Below, in pieces: positions 12,071-17,930 of a DNA stretch of 17,930 nt. The notes beneath the pieces are model-generated. The model saw only the letters and a list, made by a program, of their open reading frames with translations, was not told the DNA's origin and made no database searches. Source of the DNA: an uncultured Eubacteriales bacterium (GTDB lineage Bacteria; Bacillota; Clostridia; Oscillospirales; Oscillospiraceae); the NCBI GenBank assembly GCA_900555665.1, contig USLX01000037.1, positions 1-17,930 of the forward strand, read 5' to 3'. The translations under genes and the position numbers were made by a program. Within the stretch, counting starts at the first letter, position 1; the number at the start of each line of letters is the position of its first letter.

Positions 12071-13402
12071 ATGAGCATTGATGACCGCAATGTTTTTTAT
12101 GACAACGACCCCGCATCGAAGGATGCTTACCGCGCGCAGCCGACGCCGATGGGCCATCGACCGCACAAGCGCAGCAGCTGGCTCGGCACGGTGGTGGCGG
12201 TGCTCCTGCTCATCATCCTGACCTGCGGCGTTGTTTATGTGACGTTCTTTGCTGACGTCCGCGCCCAGCGAACAGGAAACGGATTCCTGCTCTATTTCGG
12301 TGCACGGCGGCAGAATGGCACGGCAGAGAGCGCCACGTCGGAAGAGGCTGTCTTGCCCCCTGAGAGCGAAACCGCCCAGCCGGATTCCACCCAAACGACC
12401 CTCGCCGCGTCCCCCCGGCCGCACCCGGATGTGGAGATCGCCCCCTCGCCCGCCAGCCCGGAGACGCCCTCCACGGAGGACGAGACCGCCGCGCTCAGCC
12501 TCCAGGAGATCTATCAGAAGTGTATTCCGAGCGTCGTCTCCATCACAACCTCCACCTCCTCCGGCAAGGCCTCCGGCACCGGTATCGTCCTCTCCGCCGA
12601 CGGCTATCTGATCACCAATCATCATGTCATTGAAAATGCTGCCGTCATCGCCGTTCTCACCAGCGATGACCGCCAGTTCCAGGCTGCGCTCGTCGGCAGT
12701 GACGAGGCCAGCGATCTGGCTGTCCTGAAGGTCGACGCCACGGACCTGCAGCCTGCCGAATTCGGCGATTCCACAGCCCTGCGCGTCGGTGACAGGGTTG
12801 TTGCCATCGGCGATCCGCTCGGCGCGCAGCTGCGCGGCACCATGACCAGCGGCATTGTCTCCGCCATCAACCGCGACCTTGAGGTCAACGACCGTACCAT
12901 GACCCTCATCCAGACCGACGCGGCCCTCAATAACGGAAATTCCGGCGGCCCGCTCATCAACTGCTACGGCCAGGTCATCGGCATCAACACCATGAAGCTC
13001 CGCTCCTACTATTCTGCCACGGCCGAGGGCCTCGGCTTCGCCATCCCGATGTCCGTCGCCAAGCCCATCCTCGAAGAGCTTATGGAAAACGGCTATGTCG
13101 CCGGTCGGCCCGCCATCGGCATCAGCTATGACTCGCTTCCGCTGGCCTTCCGCATCTACTATAACCTCCCCGAGGGCGTCTATGTCACCGCAGTCTATGA
13201 CGGCTCCGACGCCAAGGCCCAGGGCGTTGTCCCCGGCGATATCATCACCGCCGTCAACGGCACGCGCGTGAGTTCAATCGACGAGCTCAACCGCATCAAA
13301 AACCAGTTTACCGCCGGCGATGCCATCACGCTCACGCTCTACTGCGGCGGGAGCTACCGCGACGTTACCGTGAGGCTCATCGACCAGGCCACCGGCCAAT
13401 AA
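12071..13402 (+). CDS. HtrA/DegP-like membrane-anchored serine protease with PDZ domain
   Basis: 443 residues. A cytoplasmic N-terminus (1-36), one membrane anchor (about 37-60), a Ser/Thr/Pro/Glu-rich flexible linker (about 80-140), a trypsin-like S1C protease domain (about 145-335) and one PDZ domain (about 345-440). The catalytic triad is visible: H185 (ITNHHVIEN), D215 (SDLAVLK) and S291 in NNGNSGGPLIN. This is the architecture of Gram-positive HtrA proteases, which degrade or refold misfolded exported proteins on the outer membrane face. AGAGGATGA precedes the ATG. No promoter separates it from the sensor kinase, so it is likely the third gene of that operon and possibly its effector and target. 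The terminator is at 13481-13522. Confidence 0.95.
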   Translation: MSIDDRNVFYDNDPASKDAYRAQPTPMGHRPHKRSSWLGTVVAVLLLIILTCGVVYVTFFADVRAQRTGNGFLLYFGARRQNGTAESATSEEAVLPPESETAQPDSTQTTLAASPRPHPDVEIAPSPASPETPSTEDETAALSLQEIYQKCIPSVVSITTSTSSGKASGTGIVLSADGYLITNHHVIENAAVIAVLTSDDRQFQAALVGSDEASDLAVLKVDATDLQPAEFGDSTALRVGDRVVAIGDPLGAQLRGTMTSGIVSAINRDLEVNDRTMTLIQTDAALNNGNSGGPLINCYGQVIGINTMKLRSYYSATAEGLGFAIPMSVAKPILEELMENGYVAGRPAIGISYDSLPLAFRIYYNLPEGVYVTAVYDGSDAKAQGVVPGDIITAVNGTRVSSIDELNRIKNQFTAGDAITLTLYCGGSYRDVTVRLIDQATGQ

Positions 13403-13416
13403 CCCACCGCACCAAA

Positions 13417-13470
13417 GGCCCTCTCTGCAAGAGGGGACTGTCTGTGCTTCCGCGCAGACTGGGGGAGACC
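13417..13470. repeat. REP-like dispersed repeat element
   Basis: Between htrA and the terminator lies a short GC-rich stretch with two consecutive hairpins: CCCTC (13419-13423) with GAGGG (13431-13435), then GTCTGTGC (13440-13447) with GCGCAGAC (13452-13459) over TTCC, followed by TGGGGGAGACC. The paired CCCTC..GAGGGG..ACTG.. layout resembles short dispersed elements seen many times in genomes of gut Clostridia. Only one copy is in this window, so repetitiveness is inferred. Confidence 0.45.
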
Positions 13471-13480
13471 CCGCCGCAAC

Positions 13481-13522
13481 AAAAACCCGCCCCCGCGGCC
13501 TTCGCTGCGGGAGCGGGTTTTT
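13481..13522. terminator. Bidirectional terminator between htrA and the cupin gene
   Basis: AAAAACCCGC (13481-13490) and GCGGGTTTTT (13513-13522) form a perfect outer stem. An inner CCGC/GCGG stem and short loop lie within it. T runs follow in both directions, so it serves the rightward htrA operon and the leftward cupin gene. Its last base is the first base of the cupin stop codon. Confidence 0.88.
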
Positions 13523-13851
13523 CAAAACACAACAACGAGCAGCATCTTGAACTGCTCCTGCCCAAACACCGCGTGCGGATGCCGCGCAGGCATGACGATC
13601 GAATCGCCCTCCCGCAGCTCATACTGCACGCCGTCAATCGCGATCCGTCCCACACCGTCAAGGCAGGTGACAAAGGCGTCTCCGCCGGACTCATGTGTAC
13701 GGATCTCCTCGCCGCGGTCAAAGGAAAACAGCGTCATGCTCAGCGCGTCGTTCTGCGCCAGCGTCCGGCTGACTACCTGCCCCGGCTGATAGGCGATCTG
13801 ATCCTTCAAATGCAGCACCATTGCCGTGTCCAGATTTTTGATTCCCGCCAT
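13522..13851 (-). CDS. Small single-domain cupin protein
   Basis: About 109 residues forming one cupin beta-barrel. Motif 1 is visible as FDRGEEIRTHESGGDAFVTC, in a shortened HxxxxD form rather than the usual HxH...E. Motif 2 is REGDSIVMPARHPHAVFG, with the conserved G, P and H. Such proteins bind a metal or small ligand; the function is unknown. I take the ATG at 13851 (MAGIKNLDTAMV) because AAAGGGG lies eight bases upstream. The frame stays open to 13935, but that part covers the SD and a -10-like TATACT (13880-13875). It is a single-gene unit read toward the shared terminator. A plain storage-type or sugar-binding cupin cannot be separated by sequence alone. Confidence 0.85.
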   Translation of the reverse strand: MAGIKNLDTAMVLHLKDQIAYQPGQVVSRTLAQNDALSMTLFSFDRGEEIRTHESGGDAFVTCLDGVGRIAIDGVQYELREGDSIVMPARHPHAVFGQEQFKMLLVVVF

Positions 13852-13918
13852 GAAATCAACCCCTTTCTCCCCCAAGTATACCCGAAGCAGGGAAGAATAT
13901 CCGCTGTTTTTCCGGCAT

Positions 13919-13948
13919 AAAACGACCGGCCGCAAAAATGCGGCCGGT
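13919..13948 (-). terminator. Intrinsic terminator of the murI-aldehyde dehydrogenase pair
   Basis: On the minus strand ACCGGCCGC (13948-13940) pairs perfectly with GCGGCCGGT (13933-13925) over a 6-base loop and is followed by CGTTTT. It lies 6 bases past the aldehyde dehydrogenase stop codon. Confidence 0.85.
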
Positions 13949-13954
13949 TCGTGC

Positions 13955-15316
13955 TTATTTCATGAATTTTTTGATGAGGCGCAGCTTCCCGTCTGTGTAC
14001 GGATGGTAGCGCATCGGCAGATCCAGCCAATTGGCCTTCTTCAGGATGCTCCGCGTATGGCTGAAGGTCTCAAAGCTCTGTTTCCCGTGGTAGCACCCCA
14101 TGCCGGACGCGCCCACGCCGCCGAACGGCATCTGCGGCGTGGCCAGATGGACGATGGTGTCGTTGATACATCCGCCGCCGAACGAGCAGGTGCCAAGAAT
14201 TTTCCGTTCCTCTGCGCGGTCTTTCGTAAACAGATAGAGCGCCAGCGGCTTTTCCCGTCCCCGGATAAACCGGATGCACTCATCCAGCTGCCGATACGTC
14301 ATCACGGGCAGCACCGGCCCGAAAATCTCCTCCTGCATGATGGGGCTGTCCGGTGAGACACCGGTAAGGACGGTCGGCGCGATGAAGCGCGCGGCGTCAT
14401 CCGTCTCGCCGCCGATTGCGGCGGTCTGCCCTGCAAGCAGGCCCTTCACGCGGCAATAGTGCTTTTCATTGACGATGACCGGCATCTGGCCATACCCGTC
14501 CGGGAAGAATTCTGCCAGTGCCTTGCGGTATTCCGCCAAAAACGCCGCCTCGACTGATTCCTGTACGAAGCAATAATCCGGCTCCACACACGTCTGTCCG
14601 GCGTTTAACACCTTGCCGAAGGCAATCCGCCGCGCTGCGACGGGGATGTCCGCGCTCTCGGTTACGATCACGGGGCTCTTTCCGCCAAGCTCCAGGCAGA
14701 CCGGCGTGAGATACTTCGCCGCGCTCTGCATGACCACGCGCCCCACGGCAGGGGAGCCGGTAAAGAAGATGAAATCAAACCGCTCGTCCAGCAGCGCACG
14801 GTTTTCCTCACGTCCGCCCTCGACAACGGCGATGTATTCCGGCTCAAACGTCTGTCCGATCAGCTCCGCGAGCGCGTGGCTCGTCGCCGGCGCGTAGGCC
14901 GAGGGCTTCAGAATCGCGCAGTTGCCGCCGGAAATTGCCCCGATCAGCGGCTCCAGACACAGCTGGATGGGATAGTTCCACGGCGCGAGGATCAAACAGA
15001 CGCCATACGGCTCCGGCGAGCGAAAGCTTCGCGACGGGAACTGTGCCAGCGGTGTCGGCACGCGCGTCTCGCGCATCCACGCCCGCAGATGCTTCAGATG
15101 AAAACGGATCTCGTCCAAGACCATGCCCGTCTCGGTCATGTAGACCTCCATCGGGGCCTTGCGAAAATCCTCCATCATCGCCGCCGCAAGCGTCTGCTCA
15201 CCGGCCTGTACGGCTGCCTGCAACTTCCGCAGCATCTCCAGACGAAACTCCGCCGTCCGTGTCGCGCCGGTCTCAAAACAGGCCCGCTGGGCCCGGACCA
15301 GTTCCGAAGTTGTCAT
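13955..15316 (-). CDS. NAD(P)-dependent aldehyde dehydrogenase, class 3-like
   Basis: 453 residues, of the short class 3/AlkH/YwdH-like group. It oxidises aldehydes to acids with NAD(P)+. Cofactor and catalytic features: APWNYP (111-116) with N114; K137 in ILKPSAYAP; FFTGSPAVG (184-192); E209 in LELGGKSP; and catalytic C243 in NAGQTCVEPDY. The C-terminal EEIFGPVLPV and MPFGGVGASGMGCYHGK segments complete the family pattern. The ATG overlaps the murI TGA as ATGA (4 bases), so it is translated behind murI, an unusual partner with no obvious pathway link. The physiological aldehyde is unknown; fatty or aromatic aldehydes are typical for class 3 enzymes. Confidence 0.94.
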   Translation of the reverse strand: MTTSELVRAQRACFETGATRTAEFRLEMLRKLQAAVQAGEQTLAAAMMEDFRKAPMEVYMTETGMVLDEIRFHLKHLRAWMRETRVPTPLAQFPSRSFRSPEPYGVCLILAPWNYPIQLCLEPLIGAISGGNCAILKPSAYAPATSHALAELIGQTFEPEYIAVVEGGREENRALLDERFDFIFFTGSPAVGRVVMQSAAKYLTPVCLELGGKSPVIVTESADIPVAARRIAFGKVLNAGQTCVEPDYCFVQESVEAAFLAEYRKALAEFFPDGYGQMPVIVNEKHYCRVKGLLAGQTAAIGGETDDAARFIAPTVLTGVSPDSPIMQEEIFGPVLPVMTYRQLDECIRFIRGREKPLALYLFTKDRAEERKILGTCSFGGGCINDTIVHLATPQMPFGGVGASGMGCYHGKQSFETFSHTRSILKKANWLDLPMRYHPYTDGKLRLIKKFMK

Positions 15317-16098
15317 AGCTCTTCATCCTCATAGTGCAGCAGCGCCCGGCTGAGTTCCAGAATTTCCGGCTCATCCAGCGAATTTTCAAAATGCACCTGC
15401 CCCGGCACGCCCGCGTCGTTCAACCCGTCCACAGCTTCCAGTCTGCGCCGCAGCTGCATTGCGATGCCGTAGCTCCCGTCCAGAATTTCCGGCGTCCGCC
15501 CGACGATCTTGCGAATCTCGCCCCGCAAAAATGCGTAGTGTGTGCACCCGAGCACCACCGCATCCACCGGCACCTTCAAGTAGGGCGACAGCTTTTCAAA
15601 CAGATATGACGACACCGGTTCTCCGCGCAAAATTCCCTGCTCCACAAACTCCATCAACCCACTGCAGGGAATCGGGATAATTTCGGCCTCCTGCTCATAT
15701 TGCCGCCGCAGCCGCTGAAATTTTTCTTCCTTTACGGTCATCGCCGTTGCCATCATCAGGATGCGCCCGCCTGGATGCCGCTCCACGGCGGGCTTGATTG
15801 CGGGCTCCGTCCCGATGAGCGGCAGCGTGGGGAAGGCCTCGCGCAGCGCCGCCGCGGCGACGGAGGTCGCCGTATTGCAGGCGATGACAATTGCCTTGGC
15901 CCCCTGTGCCAAAAGCCGCTCAACCACCGTGCGGCTGAGCTGCCGCACCTTTTCCGCTGTTTTCACACCGTAGGGCGCATGCAGCGAGTCGCCGTAATAA
16001 ATGTAATCCTCCTCCGGCAAAAGGCGAACGATCTCACGCAGCACGCTGATCCCGCCAAGTCCGGAGTCAAATACCCCAATCGGCCTACGATCCGCCAT
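15313..16098 (-). CDS. murI: Glutamate racemase MurI
   Basis: A 261-residue Asp/Glu racemase-family enzyme that makes D-glutamate for peptidoglycan. Signatures: IGVFDSGLGGISVL (7-20, with D11 and S12), YYGDSLHAPYG (34-44), the catalytic cysteine C74 in VIACNTATS and its partner C185 in VVLGCTHYAFL. Both cysteines of the two-base mechanism are present, so the enzyme should be active. Length is normal. AGGAGG lies seven bases before the ATG. It is the first gene of a two-gene unit, overlapping the aldehyde dehydrogenase by 4 bases, and has its own extended -10 promoter at 16128-16155. Confidence 0.96.
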   Translation of the reverse strand: MADRRPIGVFDSGLGGISVLREIVRLLPEEDYIYYGDSLHAPYGVKTAEKVRQLSRTVVERLLAQGAKAIVIACNTATSVAAAALREAFPTLPLIGTEPAIKPAVERHPGGRILMMATAMTVKEEKFQRLRRQYEQEAEIIPIPCSGLMEFVEQGILRGEPVSSYLFEKLSPYLKVPVDAVVLGCTHYAFLRGEIRKIVGRTPEILDGSYGIAMQLRRRLEAVDGLNDAGVPGQVHFENSLDEPEILELSRALLHYEDEEL

Positions 16099-16127
16099 AA
16101 GCGCCTCCTAAGAAAAAAGATATCCCT

Positions 16128-16155
16128 ATTTTACCACGTTTTCCTCAAATCGCAA
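16128..16155 (-). promoter_or_regulatory. Promoter of murI-aldehyde dehydrogenase
   Basis: On the minus strand TTGCGA (16155-16150) is followed after 16 bases by TAAAAT (16133-16128) preceded by TGG, an extended -10. It lies 30 bases before the murI start codon. TTGCGA also appears as the -35 of the stalk-domain gene at 16745. Confidence 0.7.
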
Positions 16156-16166
16156 TCCCCGCCCGG

Positions 16167-16188
16167 AAAAAGCACGCTCCGGAGCGCA
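16167..16188 (-). terminator. Weak terminator after the dCMP deaminase gene
   Basis: On the minus strand the palindrome CGCTCCGGAGCG (16186-16175), extended by two G-U pairs, forms a short hairpin with a CCGG loop, followed by C and TTTTT (16171-16167). The stem is only about 6 bp, so termination may be partial. It sits between the deaminase stop and the murI promoter. Confidence 0.45.
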
Positions 16189-16206
16189 AACGCGGAGGCG
16201 GCCGCT

Positions 16207-16677
16207 TCAAATCGTATCGTCCTCGTCGATCCAGCTTTGCACCGGAACCACGGTAAACTCCTCCCGCGTGTTCCGGATGACCACGCGGAGAATGCCCGCA
16301 TTGATGATCATTCTCCGGCACATCGAGCAGGAAGTCGCGTCATGCAGAATCTCGCCCGTCCGTGCGTCGTGCCCGGCCAGATAGAGGTCGCCGCCGATGC
16401 ACTCGTTGCGCGAAGCGGAGATGATCGCATTTGCCTCGGCATGCACGCTCCGGCACAGCTCATACCGCTCCCCGCGCGGAATCTGCATCTGCTCGCGCAC
16501 GCAATATCCCAGGTCACAGCAGTTCCTCCGTCCGCGCGGTGCGCCGTTATAGCCGCTGGCCACAATCTCGTCGTTTCGCACAATGATCGCGCCGTACTGC
16601 CGCCGCAGACAGGTCGACCGCTCCAGCACGGTTTCCGCAATATCCAGATAGTAATTTTCCTTCGCAATTCGGGTCAT
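16207..16677 (-). CDS. dCMP deaminase-family protein (ComEB-like)
   Basis: About 156 residues of the deoxycytidylate deaminase family, which converts dCMP to dUMP for dTTP synthesis. The zinc-binding, proton-shuttling motif is SVHAEANAI (H79, E81) and the second zinc motif is SCSMC (C117, C120). The usual proline before the first cysteine is replaced by serine. The nucleotide-binding motif GYNGAPRGRRNCC (42-54) is clear. Extra cysteines C23, C53/C54, C59 and C75 may hold a second structural zinc, as in phage T4 dCMP deaminase; this is inferred. AGGAGGG precedes the ATG at 16677 with slightly long spacing. A reading from 16755 is rejected because it contains the promoter. ComEB is the B. subtilis homologue; no competence genes adjoin it here. 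Confidence 0.9.
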   Translation of the reverse strand: MTRIAKENYYLDIAETVLERSTCLRRQYGAIIVRNDEIVASGYNGAPRGRRNCCDLGYCVREQMQIPRGERYELCRSVHAEANAIISASRNECIGGDLYLAGHDARTGEILHDATSCSMCRRMIINAGILRVVIRNTREEFTVVPVQSWIDEDDTI

Positions 16678-16704
16678 ATCCAAGCCACCCTCCTGTTTTT
16701 CTGT

Positions 16705-16734
16705 AGTATAGCACGCCGGCCGCCCGCCCCGCAA
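16705..16734 (-). promoter_or_regulatory. Promoter of the dCMP deaminase gene
   Basis: On the minus strand TTGCGG (16734-16729), 18 bases, then TATACT (16710-16705) preceded by TGC, an extended -10. The -10 lies 27 bases before the start codon at 16677. Confidence 0.65.
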
Positions 16735-16742
16735 GGGAATTT

Positions 16743-16763
16743 CGTTGCGAAGCAACGTTTTTT
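16743..16763 (+). repeat. Palindrome with T6 run overlapping a -35 element
   Basis: CGTTGC (16743-16748), loop GAA, GCAACG (16752-16757), then TTTTTT (16758-16763). The shape is that of a small intrinsic terminator, but no plus-strand gene ends here. The -35 TTGCGA of the next gene lies inside it. It may stop stray transcripts or serve as an operator. Confidence 0.6.
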
Positions 16764-16773
16764 GTGGTATACT
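16745..16773 (+). promoter_or_regulatory. Promoter of the stalk-domain/pseudo-NodB gene
   Basis: TTGCGA (16745-16750), 17 bases, then TATACT (16768-16773) preceded by TGG, an extended -10. It lies 35 bases before the ATG at 16809 and is back to back with the dCMP deaminase promoter. Confidence 0.75.
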
Positions 16774-16808
16774 AAATTAAAATCTGAACTTCGAAAGGGG
16801 AGCCCGCC

Positions 16809-17879
16809 ATGAAAAAAAGACGCCTTCTGAGCCTCCTGCTTGCCGCGGCGCTGCTCTTTTCGCTCTCCGCTGCGGCCGGCGCGGAAGGGAGCCTCTTCTT
16901 CGTCGCTGTCAACGATACCATCCCCGTCACGCTCACAGCCCAGCCCTATACGTCCGGCGGCGTGATCTATGTGCCCTATACTGCCTTCGACGCCCGCCCC
17001 GGCGGCGTTGTCTCGGCCTATAACCCCACAGCGCAGACCTTCGTGCTCTTCACCAAGGACAGCCGCCTCGTCTTCGACCTTGCCACCGGTGAGACCAGCG
17101 ATGAAAACCAGAACACCTCCACCCAGTCTGCGATCTTCCGCAACAATCTGCTCTATATCCCGCTGATTTTCTGCGCGTCGCATTTCGGCCTCAAGGTCTC
17201 CATGCTCGAGAGCAAGGACGGCTACAGCGTCCTCCGCTTCACCACCGGCAGCGAGGTCTACGACGATTCACTCTTCATTGAAAAGGCGGAAAATCTCATC
17301 GCCTACCGCGTCGCGCAGCAGTCGATGGCAAGCACCTCCACCGATGCGCCCCAGACCCACCCGGACACAACGCCCCAAACCCCGGCCGACGAGCCCGAGG
17401 AGACCATCCCGGCAACCGTCTACCTGGCCTTCCGGAATGTGGAAACGATGGCGGAAAACGCGGCCCTTCTGGCCGATTACCGGCTTCGTGCCGCCTTTTT
17501 CTTCACGGCGGCCGAGCTTCGCGCCGACCCTGCCCTTGCGCGCGACCTCTATGCGCAGGGCCATGTCCTGGGCCTCACGGTAGCGCCAGACGCGGCAGAT
17601 TATGCCGCCGCCCTGGCCGACGCCAACGACGCGCTCGACGAGGCGCTCTGCCTCCGCTCCCAGATGGCCCTGCTTCCGGCCCCGCAGGAGGGGGAGGAGC
17701 AGAGCGGCTACCTTGTTTTCTACGAAACGCAGGCCACAGCCTCTGCCGAAGACGCGGTGGAGCACCCGGCCACGCCGCACCTTCTCCTGGAAGAGACGAA
17801 TGCCGCGTCCGAGCTTGCCGTCCTCTCCCGGGCCGGGGCCGGCATCCGCTTGCTGAAAGAAACAACAATGCTCTCTTAG
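16809..17879 (+). CDS. Secreted stalk-domain protein with degenerate NodB deacetylase-like region
   Basis: 356 residues. A Sec signal peptide (KKRR, a hydrophobic core, and a likely cut after AAAGA at about 25) is followed by a copper-amine-oxidase N-terminal-like stalk domain (about 30-147). That domain's family rhythm shows in VNDTIPVTLTAQPYTSGGVI, YVPYTAFDA and NNLLYIPLIFCASHFGLKV. After a Thr/Pro-rich linker (about 172-200) comes a NodB-like region: TVYLAFRNVETMAENAALL, YRLRAAFFFTAAEL and LYAQGHVLGLTVAPDA. In active deacetylases these places read TFDDGP, ATFF and GHEIGNHT; here both metal-binding aspartates and the histidine are gone, and the domain is cut short. It is probably a non-catalytic cell-envelope protein. 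GAAAGGGGAG precedes the ATG. The remaining 51 bases of the window show no feature. Confidence 0.82.
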   Translation: MKKRRLLSLLLAAALLFSLSAAAGAEGSLFFVAVNDTIPVTLTAQPYTSGGVIYVPYTAFDARPGGVVSAYNPTAQTFVLFTKDSRLVFDLATGETSDENQNTSTQSAIFRNNLLYIPLIFCASHFGLKVSMLESKDGYSVLRFTTGSEVYDDSLFIEKAENLIAYRVAQQSMASTSTDAPQTHPDTTPQTPADEPEETIPATVYLAFRNVETMAENAALLADYRLRAAFFFTAAELRADPALARDLYAQGHVLGLTVAPDAADYAAALADANDALDEALCLRSQMALLPAPQEGEEQSGYLVFYETQATASAEDAVEHPATPHLLLEETNAASELAVLSRAGAGIRLLKETTMLS

Positions 17880-17930
17880 GGTGTATTCTTCCAACTCCCG
17901 ACGCACCCGGACAGCGGGCCTTTTCACGCT

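Noticed and set aside
13852..13935. 28-residue N-terminal extension of the cupin protein
   Set aside because: The stretch contains a -10-like TATACT and the AAAGGGG SD for the ATG at 13851.
16678..16755. 26-residue N-terminal extension of the dCMP deaminase
   Set aside because: It covers the SD and the extended -10 promoter; family similarity begins at MTRIAKEN.

Overview
The window looks like chromosomal core DNA from a GC-rich anaerobic Bacillota, most likely a gut Clostridia of the Oscillospiraceae/Ruminococcaceae type. The evidence is Gram-positive-style Shine-Dalgarno sequences (AGGAGG and AAAGGGG types), sigma-A promoters often with an extended -10 (TGnTATACT or TGnTAAAAT), a DnaD-plus-DnaC/DnaI helicase-loader pair, a DUF2156 protein, a domain-permuted GH3 enzyme and a Hol_Tox-type small toxin. 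The species assignment is inference; no rRNA or tRNA gene is present.

Left part (1-3800, minus strand): a four-gene operon runs right to left from one promoter at about 3766-3794: DUF2156 protein, GNAT acetyltransferase (1-nt overlap), DnaD-domain protein, DnaC/DnaI-like ATPase, then a strong terminator at 97-128. A MATE efflux gene diverges from it. Its leader holds a perfect intrinsic-terminator hairpin between promoter and ribosome binding site, and an 8-bp inverted repeat around the -10 region. MATE converges on trmO (tsaA), and the two share one 17-bp hairpin.

Centre (5977-7610): a 420-base interval that looks intergenic holds what I read as a complete type I toxin-antitoxin locus. It has a 27-codon hydrophobic toxin with a very strong SD that can be masked in a hairpin, a convergent antisense RNA of about 93 nt with a near-consensus promoter, a shared hairpin, and long inverted repeats at the outer ends. 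Next come greA and an HD-domain protein. The HD gene's promoter starts inside the greA stop codon.

Right part (7611-17930): a GH3-family protein with its domains in permuted order (C-terminal domain, Fn3, then N-terminal barrel) and a degraded active site; a response regulator, histidine kinase and HtrA/DegP protease that form a probable envelope-stress operon resembling CssRS-HtrA; a cupin; a murI-aldehyde dehydrogenase pair overlapping by 4 nt; a dCMP deaminase; and, divergent from it, a secreted protein with a stalk domain followed by a NodB deacetylase-like region that lacks the catalytic metal ligands.

The most interesting item is the compact type I toxin-antitoxin locus at 5995-6314. 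Next are the MATE leader architecture, the permuted GH3 and the pseudo-NodB protein. Most of the rest is ordinary housekeeping DNA.
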